Assembly (NCBI GenBank): GCA_023380695.1
Contig: JAMCRT010000030.1
Location: 1 to 64,000 of the forward strand
Direction of reading: 5' to 3'
Length of the DNA: 64,000 bases
Source of the DNA: Patescibacteria group bacterium
GTDB lineage: Bacteria; Patescibacteriota; Dojkabacteria; JAKAPS01; JAJZLI01
Positions 8,547 through 17,836 of the stretch are shown piece by piece (within the stretch, counting starts at the first letter, position 1; every line of letters starts with the position of its first letter). Below the pieces are notes generated by a model, which had not been told where the DNA came from, did not search any database, and saw nothing but the letters and a program-made list of their open reading frames with translations. Position numbers and translations under genes: made by a program.

Positions 8547-9917
8547 ATGGAAAATGAAAATATACCATCAGCATTTACTGAAAATATAATAAATAACCAA
8601 AATATAGAAAAGAAAAGAAAAAGACTATATATCATTTTTATTGTTATATTTGCTCTAATAATAATAATTGGAGTTTTTGCATTTCTCTACATAGGAGGAT
8701 ACATAAAACAAAAAACAGTAGTCCCAAATAAACATATCACACTTACAATGTGGGGAATAAGACAACCTCAGAGTGTATATCAAAGTGTAATTAATGAATA
8801 TGAGAAAGCAAATCCAAATGTTACAATTCAATATACACAGATCCCAGACAAATATTATTTAAGCACACTTTTCAATAAAGTGCGCTCTGGAGTTGCAGTT
8901 CCAGATATTATTACAATAGGAAACACATATCTTCCTTTATTTCAAAACTATCTTACACCAGCTCCTCAAAACATTATAAATTTCGAAACATTTAAAAAAG
9001 AATTTTACCCTACCGCAGTAAGTGATCTTACAAATAATAGACAAATTTATGGACTACCACTAGAATATGACGGCCTTGCATTAATGTATAATAAACAAGA
9101 ACTTACAGCAGCAGGATTTAGTAGGCCTTCAGAAAATTTTAATACATTTGTATCACAGATACCAAAACTTGTAGTAAAAAATAAAAATGGACAAGTTACA
9201 CAAGCTGCAATAGATATAGGAACAAATACATCAAATATCTATAATGCATCAAATATCTTAACATACCTAATGTTTCTATCTGGAACACAAATGACAACAT
9301 CACACAGTGTCACCTTCGCAAATTCAGCATCAGGAACAGATGCATTGAATGTATACAACAATATAGCAAAGATATCAGGATGGAATAGCATATTTCCTTC
9401 TGCTGTATATGCATTTGCCAAAGGAGATGTAGCTATGATATTTGCGCCATCTTGGCAGATACAAAATATTCTAAATATAAATCCATCTCTGAGTCTGGGA
9501 GTAGAAGAACCTCCTCAAATACCAGGAAAATCTGTAAACCTATCTTTGTACTTTGCAAAAGCAGTTCCAAGGGGAGCATTGCATCCAAATAGTGCATGGA
9601 AATTTCTTGTATATCTTTCATCTAAAAATTCACTTTTAATGCTTTTTAAAAATGAACTGTCTGCAGGAGAAAAGATGGGAGAGACATTCCCAAGAATAGA
9701 TATGGCAAACCTTGCATTAAATTACCCATACATGCAGGCTTTTACAGGAATGGCTCCTACTTCAAAATCTTGGCACATAGGAGATTATATAGCAGTATCA
9801 AATATTTTTGATCAAGTGATTGAAGGTAAAATTACTCTAGTCCAGGCTCAAAGTGAAGTACTCTCAATATTAGTAAAAATTGCAAATGGGACATATTCTA
9901 TCCCTCCAGGAGAATAA
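8547..9917 (+). CDS. Membrane-anchored extracellular solute-binding protein (family 1 type)
   Basis: After a short cytoplasmic tail and one transmembrane helix (about residues 23-47), the protein has the periplasmic-binding fold features of sugar-binding proteins: ITLTMWGIRQPQSVYQSVINEYEKANPNV, later GLPLEYDGLALMYNKQ and the VPRG...AWKFLVYLSS segment. No lipobox cysteine is present, so the helix is the likely anchor. An in-frame ATG at 8529 overlaps galU; I prefer 8547 (MENENIP). No ABC permease or ATPase genes flank it. It sits between galU and pilB, so a role in sensing, or in delivering sugars or polysaccharide to the envelope, is possible but unproven. Confidence 0.7.
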   Translation: MENENIPSAFTENIINNQNIEKKRKRLYIIFIVIFALIIIIGVFAFLYIGGYIKQKTVVPNKHITLTMWGIRQPQSVYQSVINEYEKANPNVTIQYTQIPDKYYLSTLFNKVRSGVAVPDIITIGNTYLPLFQNYLTPAPQNIINFETFKKEFYPTAVSDLTNNRQIYGLPLEYDGLALMYNKQELTAAGFSRPSENFNTFVSQIPKLVVKNKNGQVTQAAIDIGTNTSNIYNASNILTYLMFLSGTQMTTSHSVTFANSASGTDALNVYNNIAKISGWNSIFPSAVYAFAKGDVAMIFAPSWQIQNILNINPSLSLGVEEPPQIPGKSVNLSLYFAKAVPRGALHPNSAWKFLVYLSSKNSLLMLFKNELSAGEKMGETFPRIDMANLALNYPYMQAFTGMAPTSKSWHIGDYIAVSNIFDQVIEGKITLVQAQSEVLSILVKIANGTYSIPPGE

Positions 9918-9921
9918 ATAT

Positions 9922-11589
9922 ATGGATATAAAGGAACTGTTAATAGAAAATAATTATCTTACACCACAACAATATGAAGCTTTAGAACAAAAAGCTAAAC
10001 AAATTTCAAGCTCAATAGATGAACTTCTAATATCTCAAAATATAATAACAGAAGATCAATTAGGCGCTTTGATTGAAAAGAAATACTCTATTCCTTTTAT
10101 CAATCTAAGTAATGTAGCAATAAATCCGGAAATAATAAAAATAATACCTGAAAAAACCTCCCTTACAAAAAAAATAGTAGCATTTGAAAAAACAGTATCT
10201 ACTCTAAAAATTGGAATGGTAAACCCAAGAGATATAAATACAATAGAATTTATAAAGAAAGGTACAGGATATAATATTGACCCATACTATATAACAGAAA
10301 AATCATTCTATGAAGCATTAAAATTTTATAAAACTTCAATAAAGGAAGAATTAAAAGATTTAATAGAAAAAACAACTAAAGATGTAAAAAATATTGGGGA
10401 GAATGACACAGAAGCACTGCCAATAATAAAAATAACAGACAAGATTTTTGAATATGCAAATACAATGGGAGCATCAGATATACACATAGAACCTCAAGAA
10501 AAAGATGCAATAATTAGATACAGAATAGACGGTATATTACATGATCAAGCTACCCTTTCTACACATATATATCAGGCAGTAATTGCAAGAATAAAAATAC
10601 TGGCAAATTTAAAAATTGATGAACATAGACTTCCTCAAGATGGAAGATTTAAAACAAAAATAAATGATCTTGATATATCTTTTAGAGTCTCTATTATGCC
10701 TGTATATTATGGAGAAGTAGTGGTGGCAAGATTGCTTGAAAGTAGTGCCAAGGAATACTCTTTAGATGTCCTAGGTTTCACAGATAGAGATCTTAGTGTT
10801 GTATCAGACTCTATAAAGAAAACTGTTGGAATGATACTAGTTACAGGACCCACAGGCTCTGGAAAAAGTACAACTTTGTACACAATGCTATCTTTAGTCA
10901 ATAATCCTGAAGTTAATATTGATACAATAGAAGATCCAATTGAATATAGCATGACAAGAATAAATCAAACTCAAATAGCTCCACAAATTGGACTTACATT
11001 TGCATCAGGTCTTAGAGCATTTCTAAGACAAGACCCTGATATTTTGATGGTAGGAGAAATACGAGACAATGAGACTGCAGATATTGCAGTAAATGCTGCA
11101 ATGACAGGACATCTTGTATTATCAACATTACACACAAACAATGCAATTGGGGCAATACCAAGACTCCTAGATATGGGAGTAGAACCATTTCTTGTATCAT
11201 CAACTCTAAACCTTATTATTGCGCAAAGGTTAGTTAGGAAACTTTGTAATTCATGTAAAGAAAAATATACTTTGGATAAGAAATTACTGGCAGTACTAAA
11301 ATCACAAATGACAAAAATGGGTATATCTATAAACTTTGATGTAAAAAACCTATTTAAAGCTAAAGGATGTCAGTACTGTTCAAATGGATATAAAGGAAGA
11401 ATAGGAATATATGAGGTTATAGAGGTTGATGATATAATCAAGGGAATGATATCAAGAAATGAGAACATAAATGAAATAGAAAAAATTGCAAAGAAAAATG
11501 GAATGACATTGATGATGGAAGATGGAATTAAAAAAGCAATGAATGGCATTACCTCAATTGAAGAAGTACTACGAGTTACTAAAGAATAA
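9922..11589 (+). CDS. pilB: Type IV pilus extension ATPase PilB/GspE
   Basis: Hexameric ATPase that drives pilin assembly. It has an N-terminal MshEN-like domain (residues about 1-140), Walker A GPTGSGKST, the Asp box region (EDPIEYSM), Walker B LMVGEIRDNETAD and the His box GHLVLSTLHTNNA. A C-terminal tetracysteine zinc site (CNSC and CQYC) is also present. The longer reading from 9880 overlaps the preceding gene by 38 nt; I chose ATG 9922, 5 nt beyond that gene's stop. Its partner pilC is 8 kb away. No pilT or prepilin peptidase gene is seen in the window. Confidence 0.92.
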   Translation: MDIKELLIENNYLTPQQYEALEQKAKQISSSIDELLISQNIITEDQLGALIEKKYSIPFINLSNVAINPEIIKIIPEKTSLTKKIVAFEKTVSTLKIGMVNPRDINTIEFIKKGTGYNIDPYYITEKSFYEALKFYKTSIKEELKDLIEKTTKDVKNIGENDTEALPIIKITDKIFEYANTMGASDIHIEPQEKDAIIRYRIDGILHDQATLSTHIYQAVIARIKILANLKIDEHRLPQDGRFKTKINDLDISFRVSIMPVYYGEVVVARLLESSAKEYSLDVLGFTDRDLSVVSDSIKKTVGMILVTGPTGSGKSTTLYTMLSLVNNPEVNIDTIEDPIEYSMTRINQTQIAPQIGLTFASGLRAFLRQDPDILMVGEIRDNETADIAVNAAMTGHLVLSTLHTNNAIGAIPRLLDMGVEPFLVSSTLNLIIAQRLVRKLCNSCKEKYTLDKKLLAVLKSQMTKMGISINFDVKNLFKAKGCQYCSNGYKGRIGIYEVIEVDDIIKGMISRNENINEIEKIAKKNGMTLMMEDGIKKAMNGITSIEEVLRVTKE

Positions 11590-12303
11590 ATGAAAGAAGA
11601 ATTCAAACTATCAAATACAGATAGAATATTAATAGTATCGCCACATCCTGATGACGAAACTCTATGTGCAGGTGGATTAATTCAAAGAATAGCAAACTCT
11701 AAAATACCAATAAAAATAATTTTCATGACAAACGGAGATAGATTCATATCAAGTTTTAAATTTGATACTCCTTTTAAAAGAATAAATACTGAAAATCTGC
11801 TTGATTTTGGAAAAAAAAGACAAAGAGAGGCAATTTCTGCACTAAATATTTTAGGAATAGATAAAAAAGATATCATCTTCTTATCATTGCCAGATAAAGC
11901 TATAAAAGGACTATATCTAAAAAATGAAATCAACTCACTTATAAATATATTAAATTCTTTCAATCCAACAAAAATAGTATATCCTACAGAAATTGACAGA
12001 CACAAAGATCATAAATTTACATCTCTGATTGTAAAAAAATATCTTTCCCTAGAAAACCTAAATCCAGAGAAATATACTTATCTTACACATCATAAATTAT
12101 GGCCGATATTTCAAAATAAAAAAAATATATATCCCCCTAAAACTCTTTCAGGCAATACATGGGTAAATCTATATCTTTCAGAAAGTGAAAAACACATTAA
12201 AAGTGAGGCTCTCTCTCAATATAAAACACAAAAAAAATTAACATTTCCATTTTTTAAAGCATTTGAAAAAAACAATGAACTGTTTATAAAAGAGAAAGAT
12301 TAA
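11590..12303 (+). CDS. LmbE/PIG-L family N-deacetylase
   Basis: A 237-residue zinc-dependent deacetylase. The metal motif SPHPDDE is at residues 16-22 and the second zinc site is in TEIDRHKDH (about 138-146). Family members deacetylate GlcNAc-containing substrates. The ATG follows the pilB stop directly (TAA ATG), so it is in one transcript with galU-SBP-pilB. Together with galU this points to envelope glycan modification. The substrate is not predictable. Confidence 0.85.
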   Translation: MKEEFKLSNTDRILIVSPHPDDETLCAGGLIQRIANSKIPIKIIFMTNGDRFISSFKFDTPFKRINTENLLDFGKKRQREAISALNILGIDKKDIIFLSLPDKAIKGLYLKNEINSLINILNSFNPTKIVYPTEIDRHKDHKFTSLIVKKYLSLENLNPEKYTYLTHHKLWPIFQNKKNIYPPKTLSGNTWVNLYLSESEKHIKSEALSQYKTQKKLTFPFFKAFEKNNELFIKEKD

Positions 12304-12399
12304 ATTAATTAATATTATGTTAATATACTACCAACATTTTTCTTTGTTATTATTGTCATTTTAATTGTCTATAAATTCACACACTGTTTTATAATTTCA

Positions 12400-12615
12400 A
12401 TGTTATTTTTTAAATCATTGAATAAATTAAATAATTTAACGAATGACATTTTTTTATTACAAAGTATTGATGATCCAATTGTTCCAGTAACAAATGCCCA
12501 AAAATATCACAAAGAATTATCTAATTCCAAAGTTATAATGTTCAAAGATAAAGGTCATTTTAATCAAAACACATTTCCTGAACTTGAAAGACTAATACGT
12601 AAACTATATGTGTAA
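12400..12615 (+). pseudogene. Alpha/beta-hydrolase C-terminal fragment (RBBP9/YdeN-like)
   Basis: The 71-codon ORF ends with a typical serine-hydrolase C-terminus: QSIDDPIVPVTNAQKYHKEL supplies the acid residue, and DKGHFN the catalytic histidine. The nucleophile-containing first two thirds are missing, and nothing upstream in 12304-12399 encodes them. It is probably a remnant. A second, more decayed copy of its 3' end lies 240 nt downstream. Confidence 0.6.
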
Positions 12616-12837
12616 GTGAAATTAATTTCTGCGCTAAATATTTTAGTCACTTATTTTAAGATAAAATCAATTCCAAAATTTATTGAACAAGCTAGAAAGC
12701 TTACAATATATTTATGTAAACATAATCACCAAGATTAGTTCCCGTAAATAGTGCTAAAAACAGGAATGAAGTCCCGTAATTAATACTAGAATCAGACGTA
12801 TGATACCAAAATTAATACAAAGTTCAGTTCTAGAAAA

Positions 12838-12898
12838 CATAAGGTCATTTTACGCAAACTGCATTTCCTGAATTCGAAAAACTAATATATAATAAATG
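12838..12898 (+). pseudogene. Second remnant of the same hydrolase 3' end
   Basis: This stretch translates as KGHF.QTAFPEFEKLIYNK in pieces and aligns with 12547-12606 of the preceding fragment (KGHFNQNTFPELERLIRK). The two are diverged copies of one gene end. The TATAAT box of the next gene (12888-12893) lies inside it. Between the two remnants (12616-12837) I see nothing coding. Confidence 0.5.
12888..12893 (+). promoter_or_regulatory. -10 box of the methyltransferase gene
   Basis: TATAAT ends 6 nt before the ATG at 12900, again predicting a leaderless transcript. Confidence 0.5.
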
Positions 12899-12899
12899 C

Positions 12900-13937
12900 A
12901 TGCATATATACTTTTCTACGTTCATAACAGGGCTATCTGATATTATAGAGAAAGAATTAAAAGAAAAAATAGAAGATGTATCAATTAAATTAATACAAGA
13001 CACATTTATCATATATGAAACGAGTGTCCCAAAAGATAGAATTACATCTCTTCGTTTTTTTAATAATACATTTGTACTTGTAAAAACATTCAAAACTATT
13101 GATACTAGTACAAAAGCAATTAATAAAATAATAAAAGAAACTATAAATGATCAAGAGTTTTTTCATCATTTAAACAAAAATATCCCAAAAAAGAAAAATA
13201 GTTTTCGTATTGTTATATCAGTAGATAATCAAATGGTTAGTCCTGATAAAAATGTTTTATATAAACTAGAAAATAAAATTAGTGAAAAATTAAATATGCA
13301 GATTCATAGATCTCTACCTGATGTTGAACTCTGGTATTTTATAAGAAGAGAAGGTAATGCATACTTTGGAGTTAGACTAACAACACACACTGAATATACA
13401 AAAATCCTTAATAAAGGAGAACTACACCCAGAACTTGCAAACATACTCTGTTATTTATCTGAGCCCTCAAAGACAGATATATTTCTAGATCCTTTTGCAG
13501 GATCAGGCGCAATACCTATTGAGAGAGCTATAGCTTTTCCATATAACAAAATTATTGCAGGAGATTACAGCATACATGTTATAAAAACCTTAAAAATTAA
13601 AACAAATAAAGTAAAAAAAATTATTGAAGTTAAAAAAGTAGATGCCTTAACTATGAGTAACTTTAAAGATAAAACTATAAACAAAATTGTTACTGATCCA
13701 CCATGGGGAATTAATATAGGAAAAGAACTTGATCTTGAATATTTTTACAGAACTATGCTTCAAGAATTTTATAGAATTCTAAAAATAAATGGAATTATCG
13801 TTATATTGATAGGAAAGAAAGATATATTTGAAAATGTATTATTAGAATTTAGTAACCAATTACAACTTAAACAACAATATAACATATTGGTTTCTGGGAA
13901 AAAGGCAGGCATATATAAATTACGAAAATATATATAA
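12900..13937 (+). CDS. THUMP-domain RNA methyltransferase (Trm14/RlmL-like)
   Basis: Predicted guanine-N2 methyltransferase acting on tRNA or rRNA. The first 150 residues fit a THUMP RNA-binding region. The SAM-binding motif FLDPFAGSGAIPIE is at about 196-209 and the catalytic TDPPWG is at about 264-269, the (N/D)PPW signature of base-amino methyltransferases. Length 345 suits the archaeal/bacterial Trm14 group better than full-length RlmL. The exact target nucleotide cannot be told. Confidence 0.75.
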   Translation: MHIYFSTFITGLSDIIEKELKEKIEDVSIKLIQDTFIIYETSVPKDRITSLRFFNNTFVLVKTFKTIDTSTKAINKIIKETINDQEFFHHLNKNIPKKKNSFRIVISVDNQMVSPDKNVLYKLENKISEKLNMQIHRSLPDVELWYFIRREGNAYFGVRLTTHTEYTKILNKGELHPELANILCYLSEPSKTDIFLDPFAGSGAIPIERAIAFPYNKIIAGDYSIHVIKTLKIKTNKVKKIIEVKKVDALTMSNFKDKTINKIVTDPPWGINIGKELDLEYFYRTMLQEFYRILKINGIIVILIGKKDIFENVLLEFSNQLQLKQQYNILVSGKKAGIYKLRKYI

Positions 13938-13972
13938 GTTGCTAATAAAATATTTCTTACTAATTATATCTT

Positions 13973-14344
13973 TTATGCACTACCTATATCAGATGTAGAT
14001 GCAGGTATATCTATATAAACCTGTTTCCACCTACCCCAAGGAAAAACTGGAAATCCTCCCATTACTAATACTGGATTTCCAAACTTATCACGATGGCAAG
14101 CCAATGGGCCCCCCAAATTTCTATACATTCTATTCAACACTAATAATATACACAATAAAACTATACCAATAAACCAACCCAGTCCCCATCCTACCAACAT
14201 ATCTAAGCCCCAAATAATAGGAAAAATGAGTATCCATAAGACAAATAATATTATAGCAAAGTAGCGCAATGTATGCAGTGAATATCGCGACGTACCTTTA
14301 CGGGTTACATAACGAAGATCTATAGGTTTCTCATTCTTATTCAT
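13973..14344 (-). CDS. Small integral membrane protein, unknown
   Basis: A 123-residue protein with two adjacent hydrophobic segments (about 28-50 and 53-73), a basic N-terminus, and a tail rich in Gly/Pro/Trp (GGFPVFPWGRWKQVYIDIP). No family recognised. A good promoter precedes it: TTGACG, 17 nt, TAATAA, then 9 nt to the ATG. That supports it as a real gene. Confidence 0.55.
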   Translation of the reverse strand: MNKNEKPIDLRYVTRKGTSRYSLHTLRYFAIILFVLWILIFPIIWGLDMLVGWGLGWFIGIVLLCILLVLNRMYRNLGGPLACHRDKFGNPVLVMGGFPVFPWGRWKQVYIDIPASTSDIGSA

Positions 14345-14407
14345 ATAAAAATATTATTAACATAGACATTGAGCTTCGTCAATACTAATAATTATAAATC
14401 TATAATA

Positions 14408-15838
14408 TTAAAACATCAGAAGAAATAAGATATATGGAATAGTTAATATTTCATCTTTATAATCTAGAGCAAATTTTGTATCAATAATAATTCTCTTATC
14501 TATTTTAAGTTTCGAAGATAAACTACCAAAATTTCTTGAAAATCCTATATTACAAGAAGTAAGTCCATTTATTCCATTTATAATAAAATCTATTTTTTTC
14601 TCTCTATCTCTGTAATATTCAATTGATGATCTATCAAATTTTTGAAGCAATGAAATAAGAACTATATTAGATATATATTTTGAAAATAATACTGTGTCTG
14701 ATAAAATTTCTTCTTCTCTAATTTTAAAAATACTATTTCTTATACCTATATCAATAAGAAAAATTTTAATGTTTGAACTTTTATTGATATTCTCTCTGAA
14801 TTTATTTATAGGAACAATAAGATTTGAATTGGTTAAAAGTTTTATATATCTTTCAAGAGTTTCTCTGTGCAAAGACATCTCTTTTTTCAAAGAATTCAGG
14901 GAAATTTCATCTCCAAAATTTGAAGAAAGCTGAAAAAATAAATTTGAAAGCTGTGATGTATTTTTAATATCTTCTAAAATATATATATCTTGAAGTAGTA
15001 CTTTTTCTATTTGGGTCTGATATAAATATTCATATTGTAATCCTCTCCCATGTATCTCCCAACCCTCTATAAATCCACCTATCGTAAGATACTTATAAAA
15101 TAGAGAAAACAATTCATCTTCAAATAAAGTCATATCTACCATAATATCTCTAAATTTTGAAAATACTTCTAGAAAATTCATATTTTCAAAAGAAAAGTAA
15201 ACTTCATGTATTGAAGATAATATTTTTAATATATTTTCTCTAAATGATGTACCTAAAAGATCATTTGAAAAAACATTAAACTCTACGAATTCATAAAATG
15301 AAAAAGGATATATTTTAAAATCTTTTATCCTCCCTGCTAAAGATTCCCTGCTTTTTGAAAGAATTGATGAAGATACAGAGCCTGATATTACAAACCTTAT
15401 ATTCATTCCCTTATCATAATATTTTTTCAAAAAAAGCTCCCATCCAGGAAATTTATGAATTTCATCTATAAAAAAGTATATTTTTTCAGAACCAATCTTT
15501 TTCTTTAATATATACTTACTATATAAAGCAATAATATCATCAAAAACAGTATTTGGATCTCTAGATAATATATATGGATCATCCATAGAAATATATAATA
15601 TATTAGACGGAGAAATATCTGATTGTTTTGAAAGATCAAAAATAAGCTGTTTTAATATGGTAGTTTTACCTACTCTACGAGGCCCAGTGATTGAAATTAT
15701 CTGTTTTATACTATCTAAATTCTCTAAAATCGTAGAATACACATTTCTTCTAAAAACAGGAATGTCTAATAAATAATCAATATTTTTAATATGTGGATTA
15801 TAAAATTCTATTGTTTTAAGTAAGGTATAATCATCCAT
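14408..15838 (-). CDS. AAA ATPase with DUF4143-type C-terminus
   Basis: Walker A GPRRVGKT is at 52-59 and Walker B YFFIDE at about 121-126. The arginine-containing ISGSVSSSI follows. The C-terminal part has the winged-helix plus nuclease-like layout of the AAA_14/DUF4143 family (SLKKEMSLHRETLERYIKLL, then FLIDIGIRN). These proteins are common, patchily distributed genes in Patescibacteria and archaea with no settled function. The C-terminal restriction-fold lysine motif is weak (YRDREKKIDFII). A TATATT box lies 7 nt before the ATG. Confidence 0.8.
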   Translation of the reverse strand: MDDYTLLKTIEFYNPHIKNIDYLLDIPVFRRNVYSTILENLDSIKQIISITGPRRVGKTTILKQLIFDLSKQSDISPSNILYISMDDPYILSRDPNTVFDDIIALYSKYILKKKIGSEKIYFFIDEIHKFPGWELFLKKYYDKGMNIRFVISGSVSSSILSKSRESLAGRIKDFKIYPFSFYEFVEFNVFSNDLLGTSFRENILKILSSIHEVYFSFENMNFLEVFSKFRDIMVDMTLFEDELFSLFYKYLTIGGFIEGWEIHGRGLQYEYLYQTQIEKVLLQDIYILEDIKNTSQLSNLFFQLSSNFGDEISLNSLKKEMSLHRETLERYIKLLTNSNLIVPINKFRENINKSSNIKIFLIDIGIRNSIFKIREEEILSDTVLFSKYISNIVLISLLQKFDRSSIEYYRDREKKIDFIINGINGLTSCNIGFSRNFGSLSSKLKIDKRIIIDTKFALDYKDEILTIPYILFLLMF

Positions 15839-16501
15839 TGAAATTAATATACACTAAACCATAAAAAATTGCAAACAATATTTTCTGTAAGAATATAAAA
15901 GATTGTAGAATATATAAACATATAATAAGTTCTAGAAATTAGAGAAATATTGTTAGTAAAATAATAAATAGTGCCTTCCCCTCATAATTTTGCTCCAGTA
16001 TATTGTTAAAAACTTAATTGAGTTTAAACTTTTCTTTGGTTTTTTCTCTAGTAAAATGCTATTCAATTTCTCTGTCTATTTCCCACTTCTTTTTCTCCAA
16101 GAACTTCTATAAGTGTTTCCTTGTTGTGGGCATTGAGATTGTTTTCAACTAGCATAATCTTCTTTTTGTACCTAGGTATTCTGATAGTCCATTTTTCCAC
16201 CTTTGGTTCAGTGGTATTGACAATGGCACATACATATAGTGCTATGAAACAATATTAATGATTATTGTATCATAGACATACTATTACGAATCAACATTTA
16301 AACGATTTAGTAAAAAATTGGTGGAACAACCCCTTACCAACCATATTTCAAAAACCTAAGTTTGACAGTGAGTCACAGAAGTTTCGTATAATAATTATAG
16401 ACTACATTATGCGCTAAAAGGTAAAACTCTCTCAGAGACATAGAATGCTTATAGCTACAGTCTAAATAGTGTCAAAATCTCTGACACTTACACATCCATC
16501 C
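15839..16501. other. Gene-poor spacer containing a decayed transposase
   Basis: No intact gene is visible. The middle (16014-16240) holds an IS630-like remnant. The right end (about 16450-16490) contains a GATTTTGACAC-containing stretch (minus strand) that resembles 31328-31365. The rest is AT-rich without recognised signals. Confidence 0.5.
16014..16240 (-). pseudogene. IS630-family transposase remnant (DDE domain C-terminus)
   Basis: One frame reads ...EKWTIRIPRYKKKIMLVENNLNAHNKETLIEVL up to a stop at 16063-16065. This matches the IS630 core (LVMDNLNTH...LYE) with the catalytic Asp changed. After a frameshift the next frame reads KWEIDREIE, stop, HFTREKTKEKFKLN, like the IS630 C-terminal W.FT..DAR.KL motif. 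The 5' half and terminal inverted repeats were not found. It is a dead fragment. Confidence 0.5.
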
Positions 16502-17728
16502 TCATATTTTAGATATATCTCTTGGAGAGAATTCATTTAAAATCCAATTAAAAACAATTTTGATTTTTGAGCCTTTACCAAAGATTTCCGATAGATAAAA
16601 TAGTTTCCATATGACCCAAGCTATCTTTTTTGTAAAGAATTTATTTCCGATTTGAGCAACTGCATTTCTTTTCCCAAGAGATAAAAGTAATCCTTTTTGA
16701 TGCAACTTAAATTCTAAAAGAGGATTCCCTTCAATAGAATTTAGTATATTTATAGCACAAATTTTTGATTGATCTGTGGCAGTTTGAGCAAGCATAGGTA
16801 GATTCATATTCTCAATGTCTGCAACATCTCCTATAGTAAAAATATTCTCTTTATCTTTTAGGTTAAGATATTTTGTTGTAAGATATCTTCCTGTATCAGA
16901 TAAGGCATAACTTTTATCCATTTTTATAATATTGGGAGATACTCCTGCAGACCAAATAAGAATATCATAATTTAGAGATTTTCCATCTTCTAGATAAACT
17001 GTATCTTTATCCACCCTTATAACGTGCGCATTAAATACAATATCTATAGGAATATTTTTACCAAAATTATCTAATACATATTTTTTTATCTTTTCAGGAA
17101 ATCCTTTAAGAAAATCAGAAGATGAATTTAATATTTTAATATCTATGTTATGAAAATCTCTGTTAAGTTTTGTATAAAAGGGTAATAGCTCATCTATAAG
17201 TTGAGATACTTCTACCCCTACCTCTATTCCAGTGGGTCCCCCACCAACAATTAAAATATTAATATCACAAGCATCTTTAATCAATTCATCCTTTTCAAAT
17301 AAATCTATTAAACTATTTTTTAAAAGTATTGAATCATCTAAAGTTTTAAAGGGAATAGAATATTTTTTTGCCCCATCAATATTCCTATAGTTTATACTAG
17401 CACCACTAGCAACTACTAAATAATCAAAATTAACAATTTTCTCTCCAACCTTTAATGTATTAGATTTTGAATCTATATAATCTACTCTCCCCAATATAAA
17501 TCCATCCATACAACATGTAATGTTTTCTCTCACTGGAGTTATAATATCTTCTGGAAAAAGAACTCCAGAGGATACTTCTGGTAAAAGTGGTGTAAAAAGA
17601 AAATAGTTTTTATCAGAAATAACAGTAAATGAAACTAATTTATTTTTATGCGTTAGTTTATGAAGATTTAAATATGTAAATATACCTCCAAACCCACCAC
17701 CAACAATTATTACCTTTTTACTAACCAT
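16502..17728 (-). CDS. NAD(P)/FAD oxidoreductase, type II NADH dehydrogenase-like
   Basis: A two-dinucleotide-binding-domain flavoprotein: FAD motif VIIVGGGFGGIFTYLNL at the N-terminus, NAD(P) motif ILIVGGGPTGIEVGVE near the middle, and the second FAD motif IFTIGDVADIE near residue 310. This is the NDH-2 arrangement: electrons from NADH to quinone at the membrane face without proton pumping. I place the start at ATG 17728 (MVSKKVIIVGG); a TTG at 17806 would add 26 residues unlike family N-termini. It stands alone. No quinone-synthesis or terminal oxidase genes are in the window, so the acceptor is uncertain. Confidence 0.8.
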   Translation of the reverse strand: MVSKKVIIVGGGFGGIFTYLNLHKLTHKNKLVSFTVISDKNYFLFTPLLPEVSSGVLFPEDIITPVRENITCCMDGFILGRVDYIDSKSNTLKVGEKIVNFDYLVVASGASINYRNIDGAKKYSIPFKTLDDSILLKNSLIDLFEKDELIKDACDINILIVGGGPTGIEVGVEVSQLIDELLPFYTKLNRDFHNIDIKILNSSSDFLKGFPEKIKKYVLDNFGKNIPIDIVFNAHVIRVDKDTVYLEDGKSLNYDILIWSAGVSPNIIKMDKSYALSDTGRYLTTKYLNLKDKENIFTIGDVADIENMNLPMLAQTATDQSKICAINILNSIEGNPLLEFKLHQKGLLLSLGKRNAVAQIGNKFFTKKIAWVIWKLFYLSEIFGKGSKIKIVFNWILNEFSPRDISKI

Positions 17729-17836
17729 AAGTTCATTTAAATAAAGATTTATTAATATATTATGAAATGTTTCTTTTTTTATTGCAAATAACACACCCCC
17801 TTGCAATAATCTATAAGATATAGTATACTGTGTATT

